From Priestia aryabhattai (GTDB lineage Bacteria > Bacillota > Bacilli > Bacillales > Bacillaceae_H), in assembly GCF_023715685.1 (NCBI RefSeq), contig NZ_JAMBOQ010000001.1, positions 992,001 through 1,056,000 of the forward strand: a stretch of 64,000 bases of DNA. Reading direction: 5' to 3'. Under the pieces are notes generated by a model that saw nothing but the letters and a program-made list of their open reading frames with translations, ran no database searches and had not been told where the DNA came from. Positions 56,903 to 64,000 of the stretch are shown here, in pieces. The stretch's first letter is position 1. The number at the start of each line of letters is the position of its first letter. The position numbers and the translations under genes were made by a program.

Positions 56903-57883
56903 TTACTTATCAGATAACCAGCGTGCTGCGTCTTTAGCATGATACGTTACAATTAAATCCGCTCCTGCACGCTTCATGCTAATTAATTTTTCAAGAACAA
57001 TCTCTTTTTCATTTACCCAGCCGTTTTGAGCTGCCGCTTTAATCATTGAATATTCACCGCTCACATTATAAGCCACTACCGGTAAATTAAACGTATTTTT
57101 CACATCGCGCATAATATCTAAATAAGATAGAGCCGGTTTTACAATTAAGAAATCTGCTCCTTCTTCTACATCAGATTCTGCTTCTCGAAGTGCTTCTAAG
57201 CGATTGGCTGGGTCCATTTGATATGTTTTACGATCTCCAAATTGAGGAGAAGAATGCGCTGCATCGCGGAATGGTCCGTAAAAGGCAGATGCATATTTAA
57301 CAGCATAAGACATCACAGGCACATCTTCAAATCCAGCTTCGTCTAGACCGTGGCGAATAGCCGCCACAAAACCGTCCATCATGTTTGAAGGCGCAATAAT
57401 ATCCGCTCCTGCTTCAGCTTGACTAACCGCTGTACGAGCTAATAAGTCAAGGCTAGGATCGTTTAAGATTTTTCCGTCTTCAATTACACCACAGTGGCCA
57501 TGATCTGTGTATTGACATAAACATGTATCTGCAATAACAACAAAGTCTGGAAAGTTTTCTTTAATTTGACGAATACCTTTTTGGACAATTCCGTGGTCAT
57601 GGTACGCCTGTGAGCCAACCGCATCTTTTTCAGCGGGAACACCAAATACCATAGCTGACTTGATTCCTAAATCGACTAACTCTTGGATTTCATCATTCAA
57701 GTAGTCTAAAGAAATTTGATCCACACCTGGCATTGATTTTACAGCATTTCTTTTTTGTTCACCTTCTACAATAAAAATAGGATATATAAAGTCTTCGGGA
57801 TGTAAATAGGTTTCACGTACAAGCGCACGCATATTTACAGAATTACGAAGACGACGATGACGTGTAAATTGTAAATCTTTCAT
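56903..57883 (-). CDS. hemB: Porphobilinogen synthase (delta-aminolevulinate dehydratase)
   Basis: Condenses two molecules of 5-aminolevulinate to porphobilinogen. The 326 residues show zinc-binding cysteines in [14 protein letters not shown] and active lysines in [20 protein letters not shown] and [12 protein letters not shown]. The C-cluster indicates a zinc-dependent enzyme. AAAGGAGGATTTT precedes ATG. It follows hemD after 17 bases. Confidence 0.97.
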   Translation of the reverse strand: MKDLQFTRHRRLRNSVNMRALVRETYLHPEDFIYPIFIVEGEQKRNAVKSMPGVDQISLDYLNDEIQELVDLGIKSAMVFGVPAEKDAVGSQAYHDHGIVQKGIRQIKENFPDFVVIADTCLCQYTDHGHCGVIEDGKILNDPSLDLLARTAVSQAEAGADIIAPSNMMDGFVAAIRHGLDEAGFEDVPVMSYAVKYASAFYGPFRDAAHSSPQFGDRKTYQMDPANRLEALREAESDVEEGADFLIVKPALSYLDIMRDVKNTFNLPVVAYNVSGEYSMIKAAAQNGWVNEKEIVLEKLISMKRAGADLIVTYHAKDAARWLSDK

Positions 57884-57900
57884 GTTAAAATCCTCCTTTA

Positions 57901-58674
57901 TTATTTAAAACAACTAACCAACATATCTATCATACCATTTATTGTGTACGTGCTAGGAACAAGATGCTTAATTCCATATTCATTCGCTGTCTGACTTGTA
58001 ATAGGACCAATACAAATAACTTTGGTTCTATTCACAAGCTCAAGCCAATTCGGAATGTCTTTAACTGACTCAACAAAAAATCTCACCGTAGAAGAACTTG
58101 TAAAAGTAATAGCATCAATTCCTATTTCTAAATGTTGCTTAACCAACCGTTCAGAGTCTTGATTTCGAATGGTCTGATATACGATTAAATCCGTTATCTC
58201 ACACTCTTTTAACCCATCTTTTAAAACAGAGCGGGCTAATTGTCCTCGTACAAGGAGAACTCGCTCGTGATGTGAAACATTTGCTTTTAACGACTCAAGA
58301 AGTGATTCCGCAACGTATTCTTTTGGAACAAGTTGCACGTTAACATCGTGTTTTTCTAGCAATTTTGCGGTTTTTTCTCCCACCGCAGCCACTTTTAATC
58401 TTTTTAAAGCACTCCAACTGATATTTAACTCTTTTAGCCATTCGAAGAAAAAAGAAATGCCGTTTTGACTTGTAAAAACAACCCAATCAAACGAGCCAAT
58501 CGACAGCAGGACATCTTCCACTTCTTGTTCATTGCTAGAACGTGCGAACGTGAGGACTGGTAAGCTTAAAGGTATCCCCCCCAGCTTTTTAATCTGTGTT
58601 GCAAATGAATGAGCCTGCTTCGCTTCTCTTGTAATCAAAACTTTTTTCAAAAAAAGAGGAGCCTCATGACTCAT
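57901..58674 (-). CDS. hemD: Uroporphyrinogen-III synthase
   Basis: Closes and inverts the D ring of hydroxymethylbilane to uroporphyrinogen III. The 257 residues have the two-lobed HemD fold: [24 protein letters not shown] at the start, [29 protein letters not shown], and [15 protein letters not shown]. The family is poorly conserved, but these segments and the place between hemC and hemB settle it. The ATG overlaps the hemC stop codon by one base. Confidence 0.94.
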   Translation of the reverse strand: MSHEAPLFLKKVLITREAKQAHSFATQIKKLGGIPLSLPVLTFARSSNEQEVEDVLLSIGSFDWVVFTSQNGISFFFEWLKELNISWSALKRLKVAAVGEKTAKLLEKHDVNVQLVPKEYVAESLLESLKANVSHHERVLLVRGQLARSVLKDGLKECEITDLIVYQTIRNQDSERLVKQHLEIGIDAITFTSSSTVRFFVESVKDIPNWLELVNRTKVICIGPITSQTANEYGIKHLVPSTYTINGMIDMLVSCFK

Positions 58675-59606
58675 TACTTGTCCAGCTCCTCTTTTACATG
58701 ATCAATTAAAAGCTTAGCTCCTTGAGATGTTAAGCGCTCAGCAGCTTCTGAACCGATAGCAACGGGGTCTTTTCCCGTAATTTGCTCTTTGTAAATCGTT
58801 TTGCCATCAGGAGAAGCGACTAGCGACGTTAGCTCAATGTTTCGATCGTCCAATATACGCCCATACCCCGCAATCGGCACTTGGCATCCGCCTTCCATCT
58901 CTTTTAAAAATATGCGTTCAGCTCTAACAGCACGAGCCGTTTCATCATGATTTAGAGCTTGAAGAAGCGATAATAATTCATGGTCATTTTCTCGGCATTC
59001 GATAGCTAAAGCTCCCTGTCCTACAGCAGGAACGCTTATTTCCGGCTCTAAGTACTGAGTGACCGTATCTTTCGACCAGCCCATACGAGATAACCCTGCA
59101 GCTGCCAAGATAATCGCATCGTAATCTTCATTTTTTAATTTCTCTAGGCGTGTGTCGATGTTTCCTCGAATCCATTTAATTTCGATATCTGGACGCATAG
59201 ATAGAAGCTGTGCCCCTCGACGCAAGCTGCTTGTCCCAATCACAGCACCGCTTGGTAGCTCCTCAAATCGCTCACCATTTTTTGAAATAAGCGCATCACG
59301 ATGATCTTCTCGTAAAGGAATACATCCAATCGTTAATCCTTCTGGCAAGACAGCCGGCATATCTTTCATACTATGAACGGCCATATCAATTTCTTCATCT
59401 AACATGGCTTGTTCAATTTCTTTTACAAAAAGACCTTTACCGCCCACTTTGGACAGCGTTACATTTAAAATTTGATCACCTTTTGTAACCATTTCTTTAA
59501 TTTCAAACTCAAAAGGAAGACCTTGTTTTTTTAACTGTTCAATGACCCACTTAGTCTGTGTTAACGCAAGTTTGCTTCGACGAGAGCCGACAATAATTTT
59601 TCGCAT
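58674..59606 (-). CDS. hemC: Hydroxymethylbilane synthase (porphobilinogen deaminase)
   Basis: Joins four porphobilinogen units to hydroxymethylbilane on a dipyrromethane cofactor. The 310 residues begin [20 protein letters not shown]; the cofactor-binding Cys is in [14 protein letters not shown]; substrate-site arginines lie in [12 protein letters not shown]. Length is typical. AGGAGGACAAC precedes ATG. It lies 13 bases after hemX. Confidence 0.97.
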   Translation of the reverse strand: MRKIIVGSRRSKLALTQTKWVIEQLKKQGLPFEFEIKEMVTKGDQILNVTLSKVGGKGLFVKEIEQAMLDEEIDMAVHSMKDMPAVLPEGLTIGCIPLREDHRDALISKNGERFEELPSGAVIGTSSLRRGAQLLSMRPDIEIKWIRGNIDTRLEKLKNEDYDAIILAAAGLSRMGWSKDTVTQYLEPEISVPAVGQGALAIECRENDHELLSLLQALNHDETARAVRAERIFLKEMEGGCQVPIAGYGRILDDRNIELTSLVASPDGKTIYKEQITGKDPVAIGSEAAERLTSQGAKLLIDHVKEELDK

Positions 59607-59619
59607 GTTGTCCTCCTAA

Positions 59620-60453
59620 TTACGAACCCCAAAAGTGAAAATTCGATAAACTGCCAAATAAAAAGAAATTAATAAGTAAGACTAAGAACAATCCGATATT
59701 CCACATCGCGATTGCCTTTCCTTGAATACCTCTACGCAGTCTAGCATACAAATACGCGCTGTATGCAACAAACATTAAAAATGAACCTAACACTTTTGTA
59801 TCGTACCAATGAAAATCTACGTATTTAATATAAGCCCATATGATTCCTAAGATTAACGAAAGCAATAACAGCGGTACACCAATTAAAATTAATACATAGG
59901 ACATGTAATCTAGCTTTGTTAAATCCTCAATTCTTAGCAAGCGCTTGCCCCATTTCTTCTTTTTCAATAAATTATACTGAACAAGATACAGAGCGGAAAA
60001 AACAAAAGAGACTGAAAAAGCGCCGTAAGATAAAATAGCCATGGTAATATGAATGATTAATAATTCTGACACAAGGCGCTCCGACTGGACAGCAGTGTAT
60101 GTTTCAAGTGGAGCAAACGTATGAATAGCCATAATTAAGAAACCAATCACATTTGTAAAAAACACCATAAAATCAACGCGAAATAAGCGATTAATCACAA
60201 GTGAAAGAGTAATTAACACCCACGCGTAAAAATACAGCCCTTCAGAAACGGTAAGAATAGGAAACCTTCCCGTCTCAAACATTCGTAAGATTAAAAAGGC
60301 TGTTTGCAAAACCCACACAATAGAAAGTAACCAGAAGGCTATCGAATTTGCCTTCCGGTTATTTTGTACAAAATCAATAAAATATAATAAAACGCTCGCC
60401 GCGTATAAAATCACAATCAATTCATAGATTCTGGTTAATTCCATATCAACCAT
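59620..60453 (-). CDS. hemX: HemX, membrane protein affecting HemA levels
   Basis: In B. subtilis HemX lowers the cellular concentration of HemA. The 277 residues form about eight membrane helices of the cytochrome c assembly (CcsA/ResC-like) family, with conserved His residues (LLIIHITMAILSYGAF, VDFHWYDTKVLGS) and an RMFETGRFPILTVSEGLYFYAW segment. GTGAGG lies 8 bases upstream of ATG. It sits between hemA and hemC, as in B. subtilis. Confidence 0.94.
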   Translation of the reverse strand: MVDMELTRIYELIVILYAASVLLYFIDFVQNNRKANSIAFWLLSIVWVLQTAFLILRMFETGRFPILTVSEGLYFYAWVLITLSLVINRLFRVDFMVFFTNVIGFLIMAIHTFAPLETYTAVQSERLVSELLIIHITMAILSYGAFSVSFVFSALYLVQYNLLKKKKWGKRLLRIEDLTKLDYMSYVLILIGVPLLLLSLILGIIWAYIKYVDFHWYDTKVLGSFLMFVAYSAYLYARLRRGIQGKAIAMWNIGLFLVLLINFFLFGSLSNFHFWGS

Positions 60454-60467
60454 TATTCAATCCTCAC

Positions 60468-61808
60468 TTAAGACTGATAAGCTACTGAATGAGACGTAAT
60501 CGATGTATGAAGCTGCTCTTCTTTTTCTTTTTGCAAAGCAACTTCCTGTTCAATATTAAAAATCTTCATGAACAGCTCTAAAGACTCTTCAGCATGTTTC
60601 TCTCCAGCCAATTCTTTCGCGTGTAAAATTGGATCGCGAAGAAGTTGATTAATTATACTTTTTGTATGTTTATTTAAAACTTTGCGCTCACGCTCAGATA
60701 AATCTGGGAGCTTACGTTCAATGCTTTTCATCGTTTCAGCTTGAATGGTAAGTGCTTTTTGACGAAGTGCAGAAATAACAGGCACAACGCCTAATGTACC
60801 AAGCCAAGACTTGAAAGCAACAATTTCAGCTTCAACCATAATTTCAATTTCATCCGCAGCTTTTTGACGCTCTTGCAAGTTAGATTCTACAATCCCGTTT
60901 AAATCGTCGATATCGTATAAAAAGACCGTCTCTAGCTCGTCTAGTTCTGGATCTAAGTCACGCGGAACGGCGATGTCCACCATAAACAATGGGCGACCTT
61001 TACGCGTACGCTCAGCTTCACTCATCATTTGTTTCGTTACTACATAGTCATTAGCTCCTGTTGAACTAATTAAGATATCTGCTTCACTTAAAGCATGTTG
61101 AAGATCAGCAAATGGTTTGGCTTCTCCAGAAAAACGGTTTGCTAGCTCCTGTGCCTTTTCAAATGTTCGATTCACTACCGTTACTTTTTTAGCTCCGCTG
61201 CCATATAAATTCTGTACGGCAAGCTGACCCATTTTTCCCGCACCAAGAATCAATACGTGTTTGGATGATAAGTCTCCAAAAATCTTTTTAGCAAGCTCTA
61301 CAGCTGCATAGCTGACAGAAACTGCATTCGCACCAATTTCTGTTTCATGATGAGCTTTTTTAGCTAATGTCACAGCTTGTTTAAACAGCTGATTAAAAAC
61401 TGTACCAATTGTTTCTTCTTCTTGAGCAAGCAAAAAACTTGAACGCACTTGTCCAAGAATTTGTGTTTCGCCAATCACCATTGAATCCAATCCACATGCT
61501 ACTCGGTATAAATGTTCGATGGCTCCATCATTTTCATAGATGGTTAAATAAGGCGAAAACTCTTCTTTATCTATTCCGAACCATTCAGCTAAAAATGCTT
61601 TTACATAATAACGGCCCGTGTGTAATTGATCAACAACAGCATAAATTTCCGTACGATTGCATGTTGAAACAATGATGTTCTCCAAAATACTTTTTTGGCC
61701 GCTTAACGTTTTCATGGCAGATGCTAGTTCTTGCTCATTAAAACTAAGCTTTTCTCTTATTTCAACAGGGGCTGTTCGAAAGTTTAAGCCGACTGCTATA
61801 ATATGCAT
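60468..61808 (-). CDS. hemA: Glutamyl-tRNA reductase
   Basis: First committed step of haem synthesis: reduces glutamyl-tRNA to glutamate-1-semialdehyde with NADPH. The 446 residues contain the nucleophilic Cys in [12 protein letters not shown] (about 48-59), the NADPH site [17 protein letters not shown] (about 184-200) and the C-terminal dimerisation domain. AGGGGGT precedes ATG by 8 bases. It heads hemAXCDBL after a structured leader of about 170 bases. Confidence 0.97.
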   Translation of the reverse strand: MHIIAVGLNFRTAPVEIREKLSFNEQELASAMKTLSGQKSILENIIVSTCNRTEIYAVVDQLHTGRYYVKAFLAEWFGIDKEEFSPYLTIYENDGAIEHLYRVACGLDSMVIGETQILGQVRSSFLLAQEEETIGTVFNQLFKQAVTLAKKAHHETEIGANAVSVSYAAVELAKKIFGDLSSKHVLILGAGKMGQLAVQNLYGSGAKKVTVVNRTFEKAQELANRFSGEAKPFADLQHALSEADILISSTGANDYVVTKQMMSEAERTRKGRPLFMVDIAVPRDLDPELDELETVFLYDIDDLNGIVESNLQERQKAADEIEIMVEAEIVAFKSWLGTLGVVPVISALRQKALTIQAETMKSIERKLPDLSERERKVLNKHTKSIINQLLRDPILHAKELAGEKHAEESLELFMKIFNIEQEVALQKEKEEQLHTSITSHSVAYQS

Positions 61809-61850
61809 TTGTACATACCCCCTATAATTGAAATGTGCTTATTTATCCGA

Positions 61851-61912
61851 ATTTTACGGGCAGTAACCCCTAAATTTTCAAAGAGCTACAGTGAGATAAC
61901 TGCCCGTAAAAT
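61851..61912 (-). other. Long inverted repeat in the hemA leader
   Basis: ATTTTACGGGCAGT (61851-61864) is repeated exactly in inverted form at 61899-61912, with one mismatch if extended to 18 bp. The 34-base interior could form a large loop. There is no U run after it. The CGGGCAG core is shared with the ruvA leader hairpin. Confidence 0.8.
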
Positions 61913-61938
61913 CCGGCGTTTTCCATTCTACTATTCGT

Positions 61939-61975
61939 AAAAAACGGCGGACGTTACACAGATGTAAGCTTCGCC
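61939..61975 (-). other. Attenuator-like hairpin in the hemA leader
   Basis: On the minus strand GGCG...TTACA pairs with TGTAA...CGCC across a mismatched internal loop and is followed by G and six U. It lies only a few bases after the promoter's predicted start. No upstream minus-strand gene needs a terminator here, so it may act on hemA itself. Confidence 0.55.
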
Positions 61976-61987
61976 TTATCTCTAACT

Positions 61988-62016
61988 ATTATAACATGTT
62001 CTATAGATCATTCGAA
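61988..62016 (-). promoter_or_regulatory. Probable hemA promoter with a possible PerR half-site
   Basis: On the minus strand TTCGAA (62011-62016) is 17 bases from a perfect TATAAT (61988-61993). The sequence TTATAATAGTTAGAG around the -10 matches one half of the PerR box fully and the other partly. hemA is PerR-controlled in B. subtilis. Confidence 0.55.
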
Positions 62017-62116
62017 AAAAAAATGTGAACAGTCTTTGAAAACATGTGTTAAGATATTAACTGTTATTCCGTAATAAATTGTATCAAAAAAGCAGCGTTT
62101 TATCACGTTTTCTGTT

Positions 62117-62623
62117 TTGAAACACCTGGAGGTTACTATGAAAAAGCAATCAATGTTTTTTGGTGTCTTACTAGTTGGATTTGGAATCTTTTTTTTACTG
62201 AATGAACTACATATGAGCATTGCAGCAAAGGTATACACGTGGCCTGTACTGTTAATTTTAATAGGAGCAGCACTGTTAACTGAGTCTGCTTTATCTCAAG
62301 ATCATTCAAACTTGCTTGCAAGCTACATATTAATCACTTTAGGTATTCATTTCTATGTAAGTGAACAAATTTCCTTTTGGCCTACGAATATTAGCATGGT
62401 CGTTTTTATGGTGGCTATTAGCTTTTTACTCAGTGCTAGAAAAGCCAAATCAGGCTTTTTCCAAGGCGGCACCCTTTTAATTATTGCCATTTTAATGATG
62501 TTTTCAGACCGTCTTAAACTATTTTTGCCAAAAGTTGAAGACGGCGTAAATTATTTAACAACCTTCTGGCCTATTTTATTGTTACTAGTTGGGCTATATT
62601 TATTATTTTTCAAACGAAAGTAA
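62117..62623 (+). CDS. ysxD: LiaI/LiaF-type small membrane protein (YsxD-like)
   Basis: Function unknown. The 168 residues form about six short hydrophobic helices (MFFGVLLVGFGIFFLLNEL, VYTWPVLLILIGAALLTE, GTLLIIAILMMF, FWPILLLLVGLYLLFF), a pattern of the LiaI-LiaF-like transmembrane family with repeated WPxLLxLxG motifs. CTGGAGGTTACT precedes ATG. Its place between hemA and ysxC is that of ysxD in B. subtilis. It ends at a shared terminator. Confidence 0.83.
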   Translation: MKHLEVTMKKQSMFFGVLLVGFGIFFLLNELHMSIAAKVYTWPVLLILIGAALLTESALSQDHSNLLASYILITLGIHFYVSEQISFWPTNISMVVFMVAISFLLSARKAKSGFFQGGTLLIIAILMMFSDRLKLFLPKVEDGVNYLTTFWPILLLLVGLYLLFFKRK

Positions 62624-62645
62624 TCTATGTAAACAAGTTAAAAAA

Positions 62646-62695
62646 TGGAACGTTTGACTCACTTCCTGTTAGAGTGATGATAAACGTTCCATTTT
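62646..62695. terminator. Bidirectional terminator between ysxD and ysxC
   Basis: AAAAAATGGAACGTTT and AAACGTTCCATTTTTT flank an inner CACT/AGTG stem. A/T runs on both sides let it serve the two convergent genes. Confidence 0.88.
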
Positions 62696-62715
62696 TTATG
62701 CTTCTATTACTTTGT

Positions 62716-63303
62716 TTAGTGAGTCATGCGATACTGCAAAGATTTCCACGCTTTATCTTTTCCTTCACCTGTTTCAGATGAGAAGTGAATTAATTCATCA
62801 TTTGGATCTAAATCCAGCGTTTCTCTCACTACTTTTAAATGCTTTTGCCATTTTCCTTTAGGAATTTTATCAGCTTTCGTCGCAATGACCATAACAGGAA
62901 TGTCATGGTGCTTCAAAAACTCATACATCATAACGTCATCCTTTGAAGGGGCATGGCGTAAATCAACAATCATTAACACAGCTTTAAGCTGGTCACGATT
63001 TGTTAAATACGTTTCAATCATTTTCCCCCATGCTTCACGCTCTTTTTTAGACACTTTTGCAAATCCGTAGCCAGGTACGTCTACAAAGTGAAGGATTTCA
63101 TTAATTAAAAAGAAGTTAAGCGTTTGAGTTTTTCCAGGCTTAGACGACGTACGCGCTAAGCTTTTGCGATTGAGCATCTTATTAATAAAAGATGATTTTC
63201 CTACATTTGAACGGCCTGCTAAAGCAAATTCTGGCAGGTTTTCTTTAGGATATTGTTCAGGGCGTACGGCACTGATGACAATATCAGCTTGAGTTACTTT
63301 CAT
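62716..63303 (-). CDS. ysxC: Ribosome biogenesis GTPase YsxC/EngB
   Basis: An essential GTPase for 50S ribosomal subunit assembly. The 195 residues contain the P-loop [12 protein letters not shown] (about 30-41), DVPGYGFA (G3), TKADK (G4), and the start [19 protein letters not shown]. The ATG overlaps the lonA stop codon (ATGA), so translation is probably coupled to lonA. It ends at the terminator shared with ysxD. Confidence 0.97.
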   Translation of the reverse strand: MKVTQADIVISAVRPEQYPKENLPEFALAGRSNVGKSSFINKMLNRKSLARTSSKPGKTQTLNFFLINEILHFVDVPGYGFAKVSKKEREAWGKMIETYLTNRDQLKAVLMIVDLRHAPSKDDVMMYEFLKHHDIPVMVIATKADKIPKGKWQKHLKVVRETLDLDPNDELIHFSSETGEGKDKAWKSLQYRMTH

Positions 63304-64000
63304 TTTACCTCTCCTACTAGCGCATGTTCCAATACTTGGTCCACATGTGACACAAGAACGATGTCTAATTCCTCTTGTACACTGTCAGGAATATCTTCAA
63401 TATCACGTTCATTATCATGAGGGATTAATATTTTAGTTAATCCGGCACGATGTGCACTAAGTGACTTTTCTTTTAAACCACCGATTGGTAATACGCGACC
63501 TCTTAGTGTAATTTCTCCTGTCATTCCCACTTCTCTACGCACTGGTTTACCCGTCAGTGCCGATACTAGAGCAGTGGCAATGGTAATCCCTGCAGAAGGT
63601 CCATCTTTTGGTACAGCTCCTTCTGGAACATGGATATGGATATCATGTTTTTCATAAAACTTTTCATCAATTCCTAGTTTCTCTGCATTTGAACGCACGT
63701 AGCTAAATGCTGCCTGGGCTGATTCTTTCATCACGTCTCCAAGCTTTCCAGTTAGCACTAGTCTTCCTTTACCAGGGGACAAACTTACTTCAATGGCTAA
63801 CGTGTCTCCTCCCACAGTTGTGTAAGCAAGACCTGTAGCAACGCCGACTTGATCTTCCGTCTCAGCCTGTCCGTAACGGAACCTAGGCTTGCCAAGGAAT
63901 TCTTCAATCGTTTTGGCCGTCACCACCACGCGCTTTTTCTCACCAGAGACTACGATACGAGCTGCTTTTCGGCAAATTGAAGCAATTTCGCGTTCAAGGT
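63300..64000 (-). CDS. lonA: ATP-dependent protease LonA (3' part; 5' part beyond the window)
   Basis: Only the C-terminal 233 residues or so lie in the window; the frame runs off the right edge. Visible are the end of the ATPase module ([17 protein letters not shown]) and the S16 protease domain, with the catalytic Ser in [10 protein letters not shown] and Lys in [13 protein letters not shown]. The substrate-gate segment [21 protein letters not shown] is typical for LonA. It overlaps ysxC by 4 bases. It is an ordinary gene cut by the window edge, not a truncated one. Confidence 0.97.
   Translation of the reverse strand, partial: LEREIASICRKAARIVVSGEKKRVVVTAKTIEEFLGKPRFRYGQAETEDQVGVATGLAYTTVGGDTLAIEVSLSPGKGRLVLTGKLGDVMKESAQAAFSYVRSNAEKLGIDEKFYEKHDIHIHVPEGAVPKDGPSAGITIATALVSALTGKPVRREVGMTGEITLRGRVLPIGGLKEKSLSAHRAGLTKILIPHDNERDIEDIPDSVQEELDIVLVSHVDQVLEHALVGEVK

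Noticed and set aside
63300..64000. lonA as a truncated gene or with an internal start near 63929
   Set aside because: The frame continues to the window edge with typical Lon sequence, so it is merely cut by the window.

Overview
This window is an uninterrupted stretch of core chromosome from a low-GC, endospore-forming Bacillaceae bacterium. Gene order follows the Bacillus subtilis aspS-to-lonA segment almost gene for gene. Differences from B. subtilis (an RNase E/G gene beside rplU, a ctaM-like gene between comC and folC, a one-SH3 YrvJ) and the protein sequences suggest Priestia (Bacillus) megaterium or a close relative. That species assignment is inference from memory of the families; no database was searched. 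I see no prophage, insertion sequence, CRISPR array, rRNA or tRNA gene.

Layout. 1-3780: 6S RNA, aspS and hisS, with a T-box leader on hisS. 3840-7740: a 58-codon gene, the cell-wall amidase YrvJ, dtd and relA. 7900-13200: apt, recJ and the fused secDF. 13300-21730: comN, spoVB, two membrane-protein genes, yajC-tgt-queA (secretion and queuosine), a DUF2905 gene, ruvBA and bofC. 22000-26200: a sigma-B-type stress gene, then the spore genes coxA, a CotS-like kinase and safA. 26400-31730: NAD synthesis (nadB-nadC-nadA) divergent from nifS and its repressor niaR, with a palindromic operator between. 31755-36250: pheA, pheB, obg, spo0B, rpmA, prp and rplU with an L21 leader. 36310-39510: an RNase E/G gene and the spoIVFA-spoIVFB pair. 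39600-45200: minCD, mreBCD, radC and maf. 45285-49640: spoIIB, comC with a pilin-like partner and an upstream 16-codon ORF, ctaM, folC. 49700-55450: valS (T-box), a small membrane protein, ysxE, spoVID. 55600-61810: the haem operon hemAXCDBL. 62100-64000: ysxD, ysxC and the 3' part of lonA, cut by the window edge.

How the genes work together. Several spore-formation functions fall together: phosphorelay (spo0B), septum (spoIIB), sigma-K activation (spoIVFA/FB, bofC), cortex (spoVB, coxA) and coat (safA, spoVID, ysxE). Four of the promoters resemble the sigma-E consensus. Housekeeping blocks cover translation and its RNA control, NAD and haem synthesis, recombination, cell shape and division-site choice.

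The region is conserved, and no large unknown system is visible. The less ordinary items are small: an 18-bp inverted repeat that encodes the same C-terminal hexapeptide in two convergent genes; a possible AUU start for yrvJ; a 16-codon ORF plus an atypical pilin-like gene ahead of comC; paired hairpins with a shared stem core in the ruvA and hemA leaders; an attenuator-like hairpin upstream of hemA; and an RNase E/G gene lying directly behind a terminator.
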